64,000 bases of DNA from Methanobrevibacter sp. (lineage in GTDB: Archaea > Methanobacteriota > Methanobacteria > Methanobacteriales > Methanobacteriaceae). The DNA is taken from positions 1 through 64,000 of the forward strand of contig NZ_JAUNXI010000002.1 of NCBI RefSeq assembly GCF_030539875.1, in the 5' to 3' direction. The translations under genes and the position numbers were made by a program. Positions 56,244 through 64,000 of the stretch are shown piece after piece. Numbering within the stretch: the stretch's first letter is position 1; the number at the start of each line of letters is the position of its first letter. A model generated the notes under the pieces. The model was not told the DNA's origin and ran no database searches. It saw only the letters and a program-made list of their open reading frames with translations.

Positions 56244-56840
56244 TTATATCTCCAAATTAGTAAAATTCTTTAAAATTTTAAGACCAGCACTTCCACTTTT
56301 TTCTGGGTGGAACTGTGTTGAAAACAAGTTGTTCTGACTTAAACTAGCTACAATGTCTCCACCATAGTCACAAATACCTGCAATGATGCTTTCATCATCC
56401 GGAACAACATGATAAGAGTGTACAAAATAGAAAAATTCACCATCGGTTCCCTCCAATATTGGAGAATCATTAACTACCTTCAACTTATTCCAGCCCATAT
56501 GAGGAATCTTAACATCCCCTGACAATAACTTGACATGACCTTTAAATAAATCCAGTCCTTTAATACCAATTGCTTCTTCACTTGAACTCATTAAAACTTG
56601 TTGGCCAAGACAAATTCCTAAAAACGGTTTGTCATCTGCAACATGTTCATGAATTACACCTTCAAATGGTCTTAAATTTTCCATTGCGCTTCCAAATGCA
56701 CCTACACCCGGCAAAACCAGATAGTCACTATCTGAAATGACCTCCTCATCATCTGTAATCTGGTAATCAACGCCAATTTTTTTAAATCCGTTTGAAATAC
56801 TTTTTAAATTTCCGCTTTTATAATCAATAATCGTAATCAT
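56244..56840 (-). CDS. hisH: Imidazole glycerol phosphate synthase glutaminase subunit HisH
   Basis: A 198-residue class I glutamine amidotransferase that feeds ammonia to HisF in histidine synthesis. Triad: the cysteine in [11 protein letters not shown], and the histidine/glutamate in [18 protein letters not shown] forms the oxyanion strand. The ATG at 56840 overlaps the cfbD stop (ATGA), so the two are translationally coupled; the in-frame GTG/ATG codons further up lie inside cfbD. Confidence 0.95.
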   Translation of the reverse strand: MITIIDYKSGNLKSISNGFKKIGVDYQITDDEEVISDSDYLVLPGVGAFGSAMENLRPFEGVIHEHVADDKPFLGICLGQQVLMSSSEEAIGIKGLDLFKGHVKLLSGDVKIPHMGWNKLKVVNDSPILEGTDGEFFYFVHSYHVVPDDESIIAGICDYGGDIVASLSQNNLFSTQFHPEKSGSAGLKILKNFTNLEI

Positions 56841-57907
56841 TCGTCCAACCATCCAATTGTTGATCTAATCATACCACCAAAGTCAGAAAATACAATTTCA
56901 TCAGTTCCTAGAGTTTTTGAGTGTGCATCGAGTTCTGCAACAACATGAGTAAATCCCAATTCTTTTAAAGGTTCCACTAAACGAGGCCCGTCAGTAATTG
57001 CAATGGATTCTGTGTCAAATTCTTCAATCGGAAATGCATGAGGAACGCCAAATACAACAATCAAATCCAAATCCTTATCTTTTAAGTATTCAGCCGCAAT
57101 ATTTCCTGTAATCGGATATTCATCAAGCCCGCCAGTAATATAATCAATATCCATTGGCAAGGCCTCCTTGATATTTCTTGCATGACCTCTGATTCTTTCA
57201 AGACCAATATTTTCATCAAGATTTGCAACAATAATAGGTTTATTATCCCCAATTTCTTTATAATCAAAATTGATAATATCTGCAAATAAAAATGAAGTTT
57301 CTTTTTTGGCGTTGTGAACAAAAGCTACATTTTTACCATCCCTAATAGCTTCGACGACGATTTTAGCAACTTTTTCTTTGGAGTCGCCAAAGTCAGGTTT
57401 AATGTATTTCCCTTGTGCCATTCCACGAGTTTTTTCAACTTCAGTAGCTTTTTCAAGCATTCTAATTTGTCTATCAGCTTCTTCCTGTAGGATAACACCA
57501 CATTCTACTGCCGATTCTAAAACCATAATTGCACCAACAGTATTATCCCCTTCACCAGATCCTCCGTGAGATTCAACAGGTATGACAGTACATGGCAAAT
57601 CAGCATTAGAAATAGCTTCTTTTAAATCTTCACCAATAATCATACTTGCACAAGTGCCTACAACACCCATTAAATCTGGATTGAACATGTCATAAGCTTT
57701 AATTAAAGTTTCTTCAAGCTTTTCGCCGGCTCCTAAAATAAAATCATTTTCAGCCATTGCAGTTGTTAAGACTCTCACCCCGTCACTTTCTAAAAGTCTT
57801 CCTGTTCTAAAACAACAACCATTAGGCCCGTGCATAATTATAACATCAACATTCATGTCTCTTAAAGTATAAAGAGATGCTGCAATTGGACTTGGTCTTG
57901 GATGCAT
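56837..57907 (-). CDS. cfbD: Ni-sirohydrochlorin a,c-diamide reductive cyclase subunit CfbD
   Basis: A 356-residue nitrogenase-NifD-like protein that, with the NifH-like CfbC, reduces and cyclises the nickel tetrapyrrole on the way to coenzyme F430 of methyl-coenzyme M reductase. The N-terminus [20 protein letters not shown], the cysteines in [14 protein letters not shown] and [12 protein letters not shown] that bind the 4Fe-4S cluster, and [11 protein letters not shown] are typical. Start ATG 57907 has AGGTGA seven bases upstream; the frame could extend to 57937 but without support. cfbC is not in the window. Confidence 0.95.
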   Translation of the reverse strand: MHPRPSPIAASLYTLRDMNVDVIIMHGPNGCCFRTGRLLESDGVRVLTTAMAENDFILGAGEKLEETLIKAYDMFNPDLMGVVGTCASMIIGEDLKEAISNADLPCTVIPVESHGGSGEGDNTVGAIMVLESAVECGVILQEEADRQIRMLEKATEVEKTRGMAQGKYIKPDFGDSKEKVAKIVVEAIRDGKNVAFVHNAKKETSFLFADIINFDYKEIGDNKPIIVANLDENIGLERIRGHARNIKEALPMDIDYITGGLDEYPITGNIAAEYLKDKDLDLIVVFGVPHAFPIEEFDTESIAITDGPRLVEPLKELGFTHVVAELDAHSKTLGTDEIVFSDFGGMIRSTIGWLDE

Positions 57908-57996
57908 ATCTTTTTCACCTAATAATAAATTTAACAAATAATTATTTAAAATTCTTAATTAATATAATTATACAATTGACAGAAAAGGGATTTAAT

Positions 57997-58395
57997 ATGA
58001 AACTTGACAAAAAAATTTTAGAGGAAAAAATCAGGCAGTATAGGGAATCTAAAAGCTGTTCTGAATCAACATTAACAGGCCTGTGTGAAGTGGCGGAACT
58101 CCCTATAAGTCAGGGCGAAATGACCACAATAGCTTGCGGGTTTGCAGGAGGAATCGGAGGAACATTTGATGAAGGAACATGCGGTGCCCTTACCGGTGCT
58201 TTAATGGCAAACGGATTGGCTTTAGATGACTGTGAAAAAATAAAAAATAATGCAAAAGAAATATTCAAGACATTTAAAGAAGAATATGGAAGCGTGTGCT
58301 GCGGTACAATAACCAGCAATGGAGAAGATAAATCCCAATGCGTTGACTGCTGTGTATTCATTGCAAATAAGCTTGCAGATTTGTGGGGCGAATAA
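57997..58395 (+). CDS. C_GCAxxG_C_C family putative redox protein
   Basis: A 132-residue protein of the C_GCAxxG_C_C family. Cysteines sit in KSCSESTLTGLC, IACGFAGGIGG, GTCGALTGA, GSVCCGTI and CVDCCVFI. The usual GCAxxG reads CGFAGG here. Members are thought to be redox-active or metal-binding; function is not established. It is divergent from cfbD across 89 bases and may share its control. The start is ATG 57997, after GAAAAGGG at 57982-57989; the longer open frame reaches back over the cfbD start and is not credible. Confidence 0.85.
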   Translation: MKLDKKILEEKIRQYRESKSCSESTLTGLCEVAELPISQGEMTTIACGFAGGIGGTFDEGTCGALTGALMANGLALDDCEKIKNNAKEIFKTFKEEYGSVCCGTITSNGEDKSQCVDCCVFIANKLADLWGE

Positions 58396-58491
58396 GAAAA
58401 ACCTCCATAATGATTAAATAATGCAACAAATACTATTTTCTATAAGTTTTCTAATATAAGTTTTAAAAGTGTAGTTTTCAATTTTTTTAAA

Positions 58492-58522
58492 TTGCACATT
58501 GATTTAAAAAAGCAATGTGTAA
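58492..58522. other. Hairpin in the gap after the C_GCAxxG gene
   Basis: TTGCACATTG (58492-58501) pairs with CAATGTGTAA (58513-58522), ten base pairs with one G-T, around an 11-base loop. It lies about 100 bases after the C_GCAxxG stop and 125 before the TPR gene. No T-run follows, so a terminator role is uncertain; the rest of this 250-base gap shows only AT-rich promoter-like sequence near 58590-58630. Confidence 0.4.
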
Positions 58523-58647
58523 TAACATAATTTTTAATGATATTTTGAATATTTTATACAAAAGCTGTTGAAAATATCCAATAATTACAGATTTATAAAT
58601 AGGATGAAGTTAATAACAAAATATATATAACATAGGATGTGTTATTT

Positions 58648-59829
58648 ATGGATGCCGTTACCAAAGAAAAATTGAAATTAGCTCAAAGATTCAGAAAAGA
58701 AAACCGGAATGATGAAGCAGAAGATATTTTCAGAGAATTTTGGCAAACTTCACCTAAAGATTTCTCTGAATTTAATAAAACTACTTTTAGTTGGATTTTA
58801 TACAACAAATACATTAAAAATAATGAAAATATTGATGAAATTGTTGAAAATGGAGAGTTAATTACAAAGCTTAAAAAACAAGAAGACCAAACAAAAAACA
58901 GCAAATATCCATGCCCATACACTTTGGCTGTTTTAAAAGTCCTTGAAGCATTAAATAAAAATAATGACTTTGAAGAAGTGATGATGTGGGCCGAAACACT
59001 TAATCCTGATTATTTAAGTTCAAAAGCCATTGATTTTAATGGTAGAAAATACCCTTCCAATAAAGAGAAATATTACAGTCAATTAACCAAAGCTCTTTTA
59101 AAGCTTGATGATGTTGATGCCTGTTATGAATTATCAAAAGAGGCACTCCAATTAGATGAGTTAACTGATGAGATTTGGTTTAAATGGAGATTGGCAAAGT
59201 GTGCAAATGAAATTGGAGAATATGACGAGGCAATCGGATATCTTAAAGAAATTATAACCAAAAAGCAAGATTGGTATATTAAAGCTGAAATTGCAAATAG
59301 CTATTATTTCAAAGGAGATTTTGAAAACTCATTATCTTATGCAATTGATGCTGCTCTAACCACTGCTCCAAGTGAAAGTAAAGTAAACGTTTATTCATTG
59401 ATTGCTGATTTAATTGAAGATGAATATCCCGAAGAGGCCATGCAGAACAGATATTTGGAATACAGCATTAGACTTAAAAAACAATGGAAAATCGATGACA
59501 GGCTAACTGAAAAAATTGAAAATGCAGGTCTCGATACTGAAAATAAGGAATATCTAAAAATTGAAAACAATCTTAAAAATTTCTGGAATGATTTAAAATA
59601 TAAAAATCAGGAAATCCATTATGGAATAATAAGTAAAATATTGCCTCATGGAAAAGCAGGATTCATCCAAAGTGAAGAGGGCAACTCTTATTTCTTTAAA
59701 AAATATGAATTTAAAGGGAATATGAATCAGTTTAGAGAAATGACAAGCGTTAGTTTCTACCTTAAAGAAGGATATGACAAATCCAAAAACGAAGTAAAAA
59801 TGAATGCCGTAAACATCAATACCATTTAA
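58648..59829 (+). CDS. TPR protein with C-terminal cold-shock-like domain
   Basis: A 393-residue cytoplasmic protein. Residues about 5-290 are tetratricopeptide-like helices (AKCANEIGEYDEAIGYLKEI and AEIANSYYFKGDFENSLSYA are the clearest repeats). The last 70 residues (about 325-393) look like a cold-shock/OB nucleic-acid-binding fold: YGIISKILPHGKAGFIQSEE, NSYFFKKYEF, SVSFYLKEGYDKS. A protein-binding scaffold joined to an RNA/DNA-binding domain is the simplest reading. Start ATG 58648; the GTG at 58639 lacks a site. Sequence after the stop continues as a broken gene. Confidence 0.75.
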   Translation: MDAVTKEKLKLAQRFRKENRNDEAEDIFREFWQTSPKDFSEFNKTTFSWILYNKYIKNNENIDEIVENGELITKLKKQEDQTKNSKYPCPYTLAVLKVLEALNKNNDFEEVMMWAETLNPDYLSSKAIDFNGRKYPSNKEKYYSQLTKALLKLDDVDACYELSKEALQLDELTDEIWFKWRLAKCANEIGEYDEAIGYLKEIITKKQDWYIKAEIANSYYFKGDFENSLSYAIDAALTTAPSESKVNVYSLIADLIEDEYPEEAMQNRYLEYSIRLKKQWKIDDRLTEKIENAGLDTENKEYLKIENNLKNFWNDLKYKNQEIHYGIISKILPHGKAGFIQSEEGNSYFFKKYEFKGNMNQFREMTSVSFYLKEGYDKSKNEVKMNAVNINTI

Positions 59830-60093
59830 GAATGTACTGTTTGTCTAAAAAAACAAATAGATAATGCAAAAATAGATTATGCTGAAGATTACTGCAGTAC
59901 CCATAACGATAGCATATATATGCTTAAAGCTTATAAATTAAATCTGAAAAGTGGTTTTGTGTTTTTATATTTAATTATAATTTTTATAACACTTTTAATT
60001 CCAGTTATAATTTATTTAATGTACGGTCGTGAAGAATTCCATGAAACCGGCATAATCTATCAAGGGAATTGCCAACACATGACAATCCAGTAA
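59830..60093 (+). pseudogene. Remnant of a zinc-ribbon membrane protein gene
   Basis: In the same frame as the TPR gene and directly after its stop, 87 open codons give ECTVCLKKQIDNAK, DYCSTHNDSIYMLKAY, a membrane helix (SGFVFLYLIIIFITLLIPV) and end at TAA 60091-60093. CxxC...CxxH is a zinc-ribbon start, but no start codon precedes it; the only ATG is at 59920, after the zinc part. So it is a gene that lost its 5' end, or possibly a readthrough extension of the TPR protein. A separate 57-residue protein from 59920 is also possible. Confidence 0.45.
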
Positions 60094-60500
60094 TTGTTAA
60101 TGCAATATGTTGTGATGATGAAATCATAGTTGGAATACCCCATTTGTATGGATTTAATGCCGGAATGTATGAATTAGTTCGAAAAGGTTTTTTGGAGTTT
60201 GTCGAATATGAGAAAAATATTATTTTTAAAATTAATTATAAATATCTTGAGCTTCACAAATCCGAATTATCAAGCTTTGAAATAGAAATGATAGAAATAT
60301 TTGAAGAATTTGGTGAAAACTGCATTGTTCAGTTTGAAAATGTTAAGAAAAATCAATTCCAAATTCACTTTAGAAGTTGGCAGTTATCAGTATATAACTA
60401 TTTAAATGACACCAATGAATTAAAAAAATATTACATATCCAAAGGTACAGATATCGCATTAGGAGAAATGAACAGGACGGCACCTCCAAAGTTATTCTAG
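60069..60500 (+). CDS. Hypothetical protein, possibly the frameshifted 3' part of the preceding remnant
   Basis: An open frame of 143 codons from TTG 60069 (with AAGGGA just upstream). It overlaps the zinc-ribbon remnant by 25 bases in another frame. The protein (THDNPVIVNAICCDDEIIVG, GFNAGMYELVRKGFLEFVEY) has no family I recognise, no signal peptide and no membrane helix. It may be an intact small gene or the end of a longer gene broken by a frameshift near 60060-60090. Confidence 0.5.
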   Translation: MPTHDNPVIVNAICCDDEIIVGIPHLYGFNAGMYELVRKGFLEFVEYEKNIIFKINYKYLELHKSELSSFEIEMIEIFEEFGENCIVQFENVKKNQFQIHFRSWQLSVYNYLNDTNELKKYYISKGTDIALGEMNRTAPPKLF

Positions 60501-60616
60501 TCAGAAATGGGCAAATTAATGGATTAATAAAAAGTTTAAACTGAAAATCTAAACTCCATCAAAAATAAACAATAAAAGCAAAGATTAAAATGCCGCAGGA
60601 TAATTAATTAATCTGA

Positions 60617-60931
60617 TTATTCTGCATCTTCATCTAAAGTTTCTAAAAGAAAACTTACCGGCCTAAATCCGTCATTACATGAAATCATTGCAGATTTTTT
60701 ATTCTTCATCCAACCATCATAAAAATCACTGGCTCCGTTAGCTAGAGCCATTACAAAAGGTGAAAGACTCTCCCATGCACTATCACAGAAATTATCCGGT
60801 TTTAACCAACCGTTTGCAATGAAAACTTGCCCTTCTTCAACATCACATTCATGTTCCAGAGGATTTTCATATTCCTCAATTAAATCATCATGCCTAACTT
60901 TTCTCATGACTGTAATCCTTACCTTTTTCAT
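60617..60931 (-). CDS. TIGR04076 family protein
   Basis: A 104-residue protein: VRITVMRKVRHDDLIEEY, CDVEEGQVFIANGWLKPDNFCDSAWESL and ISCNDGFRPVSFLLE are the family's features, with three conserved cysteines. The function is unknown. ATG 60931 (MKKVRITV) preceded by GGGGAT is the likely start; the frame can extend to 60973 but the added residues do not look like the family. Confidence 0.8.
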   Translation of the reverse strand: MKKVRITVMRKVRHDDLIEEYENPLEHECDVEEGQVFIANGWLKPDNFCDSAWESLSPFVMALANGASDFYDGWMKNKKSAMISCNDGFRPVSFLLETLDEDAE

Positions 60932-61140
60932 GACAAATCCCCGTTTGCCTTTAATATTTTTTATATTCGGCATTGCATCTCATAATTCTTATCATGACAT
61001 GATTTAATCCGTTGCTGAAATTTAACTTTAAATCTTTTTGCCTTCTTTTTAAAAATTTAAGAAAAGTTTCAGTTGTAGGTAAAACTCTTTTTAAAATAGA
61101 AAAAATGAAGTATACTTAAAATATTTTCCTAAAAAAGAAT

Positions 61141-62331
61141 TTAACCTCTTGTTACAATACTGATTATATCCCCGTCTTTTAGTTCATAATCACTAGCTAC
61201 ACGCATTTTTTTTCTTGCATCAACTGCATGCATGAATTTATCACCAATATCAGTGTGTACAATGTATGCAAGTTCCCTTGGAGTTGTTCCGCTTGGAACT
61301 AAAAAACCATCCGGCAAAACATTGCCTTTTTGATCTGTGTATTTGTTTTCGTCCTGAACTGGATAAACAACTATTCTATTCAATAATTCGAAAATACCAT
61401 AATTTAGAGCATCCTGAACTCCAGTACTTCCATATTTATCTAAAATGCTGGTTTGAATATATTCAAGTGCTTTAAGCTGATTAGGATTTAACTTATCAGA
61501 CTGTAAAATTTCAAAATGGTCATCACCTGAAACATATGAAATTAAACCTGCTTCTGCTGCTTTAACAAGTGCTATTTCAGATTCTGCTGAAGTCGGAATC
61601 ACATTAGGATATTTTTCTTTAATTCTTTCAATATTTTTAGCTGAGGTTGGCAGATCTGCTTTGTTTGCAATAATCATCATTGGTTTGGCAATTTTTAAAA
61701 TATTCCTTGTTAAGTCAATTAAATCTTGTTCTTCCCATTTATTATAATCAGGTTCAATATTTCTTTTAGCCTCAATAATATCTTCAATAGCTATTCCAGT
61801 ACCTGACAGTTGGTCAAATAATACTTTTGCAATATCCAAATGTTCTGCACCAACCTTTCTTACAAGCCTTACCCAATTTCTTGATAAAATTCCATACATC
61901 CACATTACAATTTCCTCTTCCAAAAATTGAATGTCTTCTAATGGATCATGACTTCCGGCATCAACAGGATTTCCTTCAATATCTGTTGAACCTGAAGCAT
62001 CGATAACATGGATAAATACTTTAGCTTGCATTAAATCATCTAAAAATTTGTTACCTAATCCTTTTCCTTCATGAGCCCCAGGAACTAGTCCCGCAACATC
62101 AATTAATTCAATAGGCAACAATCTTTTCCCATCTATACAGATTGAATTGTGAGGATTACAGGTAACTTCTAACTCTTTACATGGACAATCCTTAATTACA
62201 TGAGCAACAGCTTTATTGGCATCGATTGTTGTAAATGGATAATTCGCCATTTCTACTGCAGATGCTGTTGCTGAATTAAAAAAAGAGGATTTTCCTACAT
62301 TCGGTTTTCCACAAACTGCAATTTGAAGCAT
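61141..62331 (-). CDS. YchF/OLA1-like Obg-family GTPase with TGS domain
   Basis: A 396-residue protein. G1 GKPNVGKSS, switch PFTTIDAN, G3 [19 protein letters not shown]4 NKADLP and a C-terminal TGS domain ([16 protein letters not shown]...DGDIISIVT). Bacterial YchF and human OLA1 have NxxE at G4 and prefer ATP; NKAD here points to GTP. A cysteine cluster ([16 protein letters not shown]) follows the switch region. Such proteins associate with ribosomes. Start ATG 62331 after GTGATT; the longer frame to 62340 begins in that site. Confidence 0.9.
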   Translation of the reverse strand: MLQIAVCGKPNVGKSSFFNSATASAVEMANYPFTTIDANKAVAHVIKDCPCKELEVTCNPHNSICIDGKRLLPIELIDVAGLVPGAHEGKGLGNKFLDDLMQAKVFIHVIDASGSTDIEGNPVDAGSHDPLEDIQFLEEEIVMWMYGILSRNWVRLVRKVGAEHLDIAKVLFDQLSGTGIAIEDIIEAKRNIEPDYNKWEEQDLIDLTRNILKIAKPMMIIANKADLPTSAKNIERIKEKYPNVIPTSAESEIALVKAAEAGLISYVSGDDHFEILQSDKLNPNQLKALEYIQTSILDKYGSTGVQDALNYGIFELLNRIVVYPVQDENKYTDQKGNVLPDGFLVPSGTTPRELAYIVHTDIGDKFMHAVDARKKMRVASDYELKDGDIISIVTRG

Positions 62332-62411
62332 AATAATCACTTAATAATTAATAACATCTTAATGTTTGTATTTAAAATTATAAATAGTTTCAGAGTGCAA
62401 TATACTATTCA

Positions 62412-63281
62412 ATGAATAATGATGATATTGACCGCCCGCAGGCTATGAAAATCCGTCAAGGAATTCAGGACGCAATAACCTATTCCCTTCCGGATAAAAA
62501 GTTTAAACCTGAAAAAATCGATTTAGTGGAAATTGATTTGGAAGTGGACAATCTCGGTTGGAATTTTCATAATTTCAGGGTTTTGAATTTAACGGACATT
62601 CATTTAGGCCAATGGATTAATCCGGAATACCTTGATGAACTTGTCAATTATGTCAATAGCTTAAATATCGATTTAATTACATTGACCGGAGATTATTTTT
62701 CATATGTGACAGATGGCTATGAAAAATCCTTAGAAAATTCATTTAAAAAATTAAAGGCAAAAAATGGCAAATTTGGCGTTTTGGGAAATCATGACCATTG
62801 GATGGGTGCTTCAAAGGTCAGAAGAATTTTTAAAGAGTCAGAAGTTGTGGATTTAAGCAATGATGTCCACACCCTTGAAAAAAATGGTGATTTTTTAAAC
62901 ATGTGTGGTGTTGATTCCTGTACTGTTTGTGCAGATAATCTGAATAAGGTAATATCTAAAATAAAAGATGATACTCCAAGCATTTTGCTTTCCCACGAAC
63001 CGGATTTTGCAACAGAATCATCCAAAACAAATAAATTTGATCTGCAAATTTCAGGCCATTCACATGGAGGGCAGTTCATAATTCCAAAAGTTGAAACAAC
63101 ACCTTTTAGAGGTCCGAACTCTAGAAAATTCCCTGTTGGCCTTTATAAAGTTGGAAATATGATGCAATATACAAGTAAAGGACTTGGAACCAATTCGTTT
63201 AGAATGAGGATTAACTGTAAACCTGAAATTACAATAATCACATTAAAAACAAATAAAAAGCAGAAAATAGAGATAGAATGA
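62412..63281 (+). CDS. Calcineurin-like metallophosphoesterase
   Basis: A 289-residue two-metal phosphoesterase of the YkuE/YaeI-like type. Motifs in order: NLTDIHLGQW, TLTGDYFSY, LGNHDHWMG, LLSHEPDFA and GHSHGGQF. No signal peptide or membrane helix is present, unlike many YkuE proteins. Lipid or nucleotide substrates are possible. The ATG lacks a clear ribosome binding site. Its stop overlaps the next start (ATGA), so the two genes are coupled. Confidence 0.92.
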   Translation: MNNDDIDRPQAMKIRQGIQDAITYSLPDKKFKPEKIDLVEIDLEVDNLGWNFHNFRVLNLTDIHLGQWINPEYLDELVNYVNSLNIDLITLTGDYFSYVTDGYEKSLENSFKKLKAKNGKFGVLGNHDHWMGASKVRRIFKESEVVDLSNDVHTLEKNGDFLNMCGVDSCTVCADNLNKVISKIKDDTPSILLSHEPDFATESSKTNKFDLQISGHSHGGQFIIPKVETTPFRGPNSRKFPVGLYKVGNMMQYTSKGLGTNSFRMRINCKPEITIITLKTNKKQKIEIE

Positions 63282-64000
63282 AAAAATATGACTTTACATC
63301 CTATATAAAATCCACAACAACATTGATTTTACTTATTATAACCAACATTATAGTCATTATAGGAATGACTTACTTATGTGGAGATTTCACCATTGGGAAA
63401 TGGTATAATGCATTTTTTATTGTAATAGCAATAACAATAACCAATACCCTCCTCTGGCCTGTTTTTCAAAAATTTTTCATGAAATTCATGATTATGACAT
63501 TAGGCATTGGTGCATTATTCATCAATGCTTTAATCTTTTATATTGCCTGCTATTTTATTCCAAATGTAAGTGTTGGATTTTACGCAGCAGTTGAAGTTCC
63601 AATAGTTCTCTCAATTGCCATTACTTTTGTCATGAACATAACACACACAAACTATTACAACAGATATGTCAGAAATATTTTAAAATATGTCGGTGATGAA
63701 AAGAGAGACGGGAAAAAATATTCCGGAGTCATAATGCTTGAAATCGACGGATTATCCATAAATATTTTAAAAAAAGCCATCGATAAAAATATCATGCCGA
63801 CAATAAAAAGCTGGATAGATACAAATTCCCATTGTCTAAAAGAATGGGAAACTGATTTGTCTTCGCAAACAGGAGCAAGTCAGGCAGGAATATTGCACGG
63901 AAATAATGAAGATATTGTGGCGTATAGATGGGTTGAAAAAGAAAACAACAATCGCATTCTTGTATCTGGAAAATTAAGTCATGCCCCGTTAATAGAAAAA
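63278..64000 (+). CDS. Membrane protein with type I phosphodiesterase domain, cut by the window end
   Basis: The first 241 codons of a longer gene. Four membrane helices at about residues 12-125 (TTLILLIITNIIVIIGMTYL is the first) resemble the holin-like family 4 domain, followed from about 145 by the start of an alkaline-phosphatase/type I phosphodiesterase domain (YSGVIMLEIDGLSINIL, KNIMPTIKSW, SSQTGASQAGILHG with a possible catalytic Thr). This build is typical of large membrane phosphodiesterase/sulfatase-like proteins of unknown substrate. It overlaps the metallophosphoesterase stop by four bases. Confidence 0.85.
   Translation, partial: MKKYDFTSYIKSTTTLILLIITNIIVIIGMTYLCGDFTIGKWYNAFFIVIAITITNTLLWPVFQKFFMKFMIMTLGIGALFINALIFYIACYFIPNVSVGFYAAVEVPIVLSIAITFVMNITHTNYYNRYVRNILKYVGDEKRDGKKYSGVIMLEIDGLSINILKKAIDKNIMPTIKSWIDTNSHCLKEWETDLSSQTGASQAGILHGNNEDIVAYRWVEKENNNRILVSGKLSHAPLIEK

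Noticed and set aside
57877-57996. N-terminal extension of the C_GCAxxG protein by 40 residues
   Set aside because: It would overlap the cfbD start and promoter on the other strand; ATG 57997 fits the family length.

Overview
The window looks like a Methanobrevibacter-type methanogen (Methanobacteriales). The DNA is strongly AT-rich. It carries an F420-reducing hydrogenase operon (frhADGB), the F430 biosynthesis gene cfbD, archaeal information-processing genes (aIF2-alpha, S27e, L44e, Nop10, GINS, PCNA, endonuclease Q), type A RNase P RNA, TATA-box promoters, AGGTG-type ribosome binding sites, and very large adhesin-like surface proteins with parallel beta-helix and Ig-like repeats. No gene-free stretch exceeds 300 bases once the RNA genes are counted.

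Layout. Positions 1-3855: tRNA-Asn, a radical SAM protein, gatB, a CBS-ParB-like (SerK-like) fusion and hisE. 3876-9159: a surface-polymer cluster in one direction, made of an ABC-2 permease, an ABC ATPase with two N-terminal Ig-like domains, a small membrane-anchored protein, and a two-domain glycosyltransferase/CDP-glycerol glycerophosphotransferase-like protein. 9148-12769: an acetyltransferase and larB on the minus strand, divergent from hypF. 12811-17645: an ArsR-like regulator divergent from the heat-shock genes grpE-dnaK-dnaJ, with operator-like repeats between them, then a small membrane protein. 17932-31715: a surface-protein island with two adhesin-like proteins, a secreted membrane-anchored CobN-family protein, and a divergent secreted DUF1002 protein. 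32145-32528: RNase P RNA directly behind initiator tRNA-Met. 32623-38830: two small coiled-coil membrane proteins, methionine aminopeptidase, the frh operon and a Gly/Ser-linker secreted protein. 39024-44615: two tRNA-Arg genes, endonuclease Q, then the conserved archaeal block PAC2-nop10-aIF2alpha-S27e-L44e-GINS-PCNA. 44761-54825: a TrpD paralogue without its PRPP loop, an XRE/CPBP/membrane module, purB, copA, an amidohydrolase, the small subunit of aconitase-X/phosphomevalonate dehydratase, truD, tRNA-Arg and a pilin-like protein. 54877-64000: an AIR-synthase-like protein, hisH, cfbD, a C_GCAxxG_C_C protein, a TPR plus cold-shock-like protein, a decayed region, a TIGR04076 protein, a YchF-like GTPase, a metallophosphoesterase and a truncated membrane phosphodiesterase.

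How the genes fit together. Nickel and tetrapyrrole chemistry recurs: LarB, HypF, the NiFe hydrogenase Frh with its protease FrhD, CfbD, and the extracellular CobN-like protein. Cell-surface building is the second theme: the polymer cluster and the adhesins share one Ig-like fold, inside the cell on the ATPase and outside on the adhesins. The observations that most deserve a second look are the Ig-domain ABC ATPase, the secreted CobN/DUF1002 pair, a cysteine ladder in one adhesin, the operator repeats of the heat-shock locus, and several genes whose ribosome binding site points at AUU/AUC/ACG rather than a standard start codon. All calls are from reading the sequence; no database search was run.
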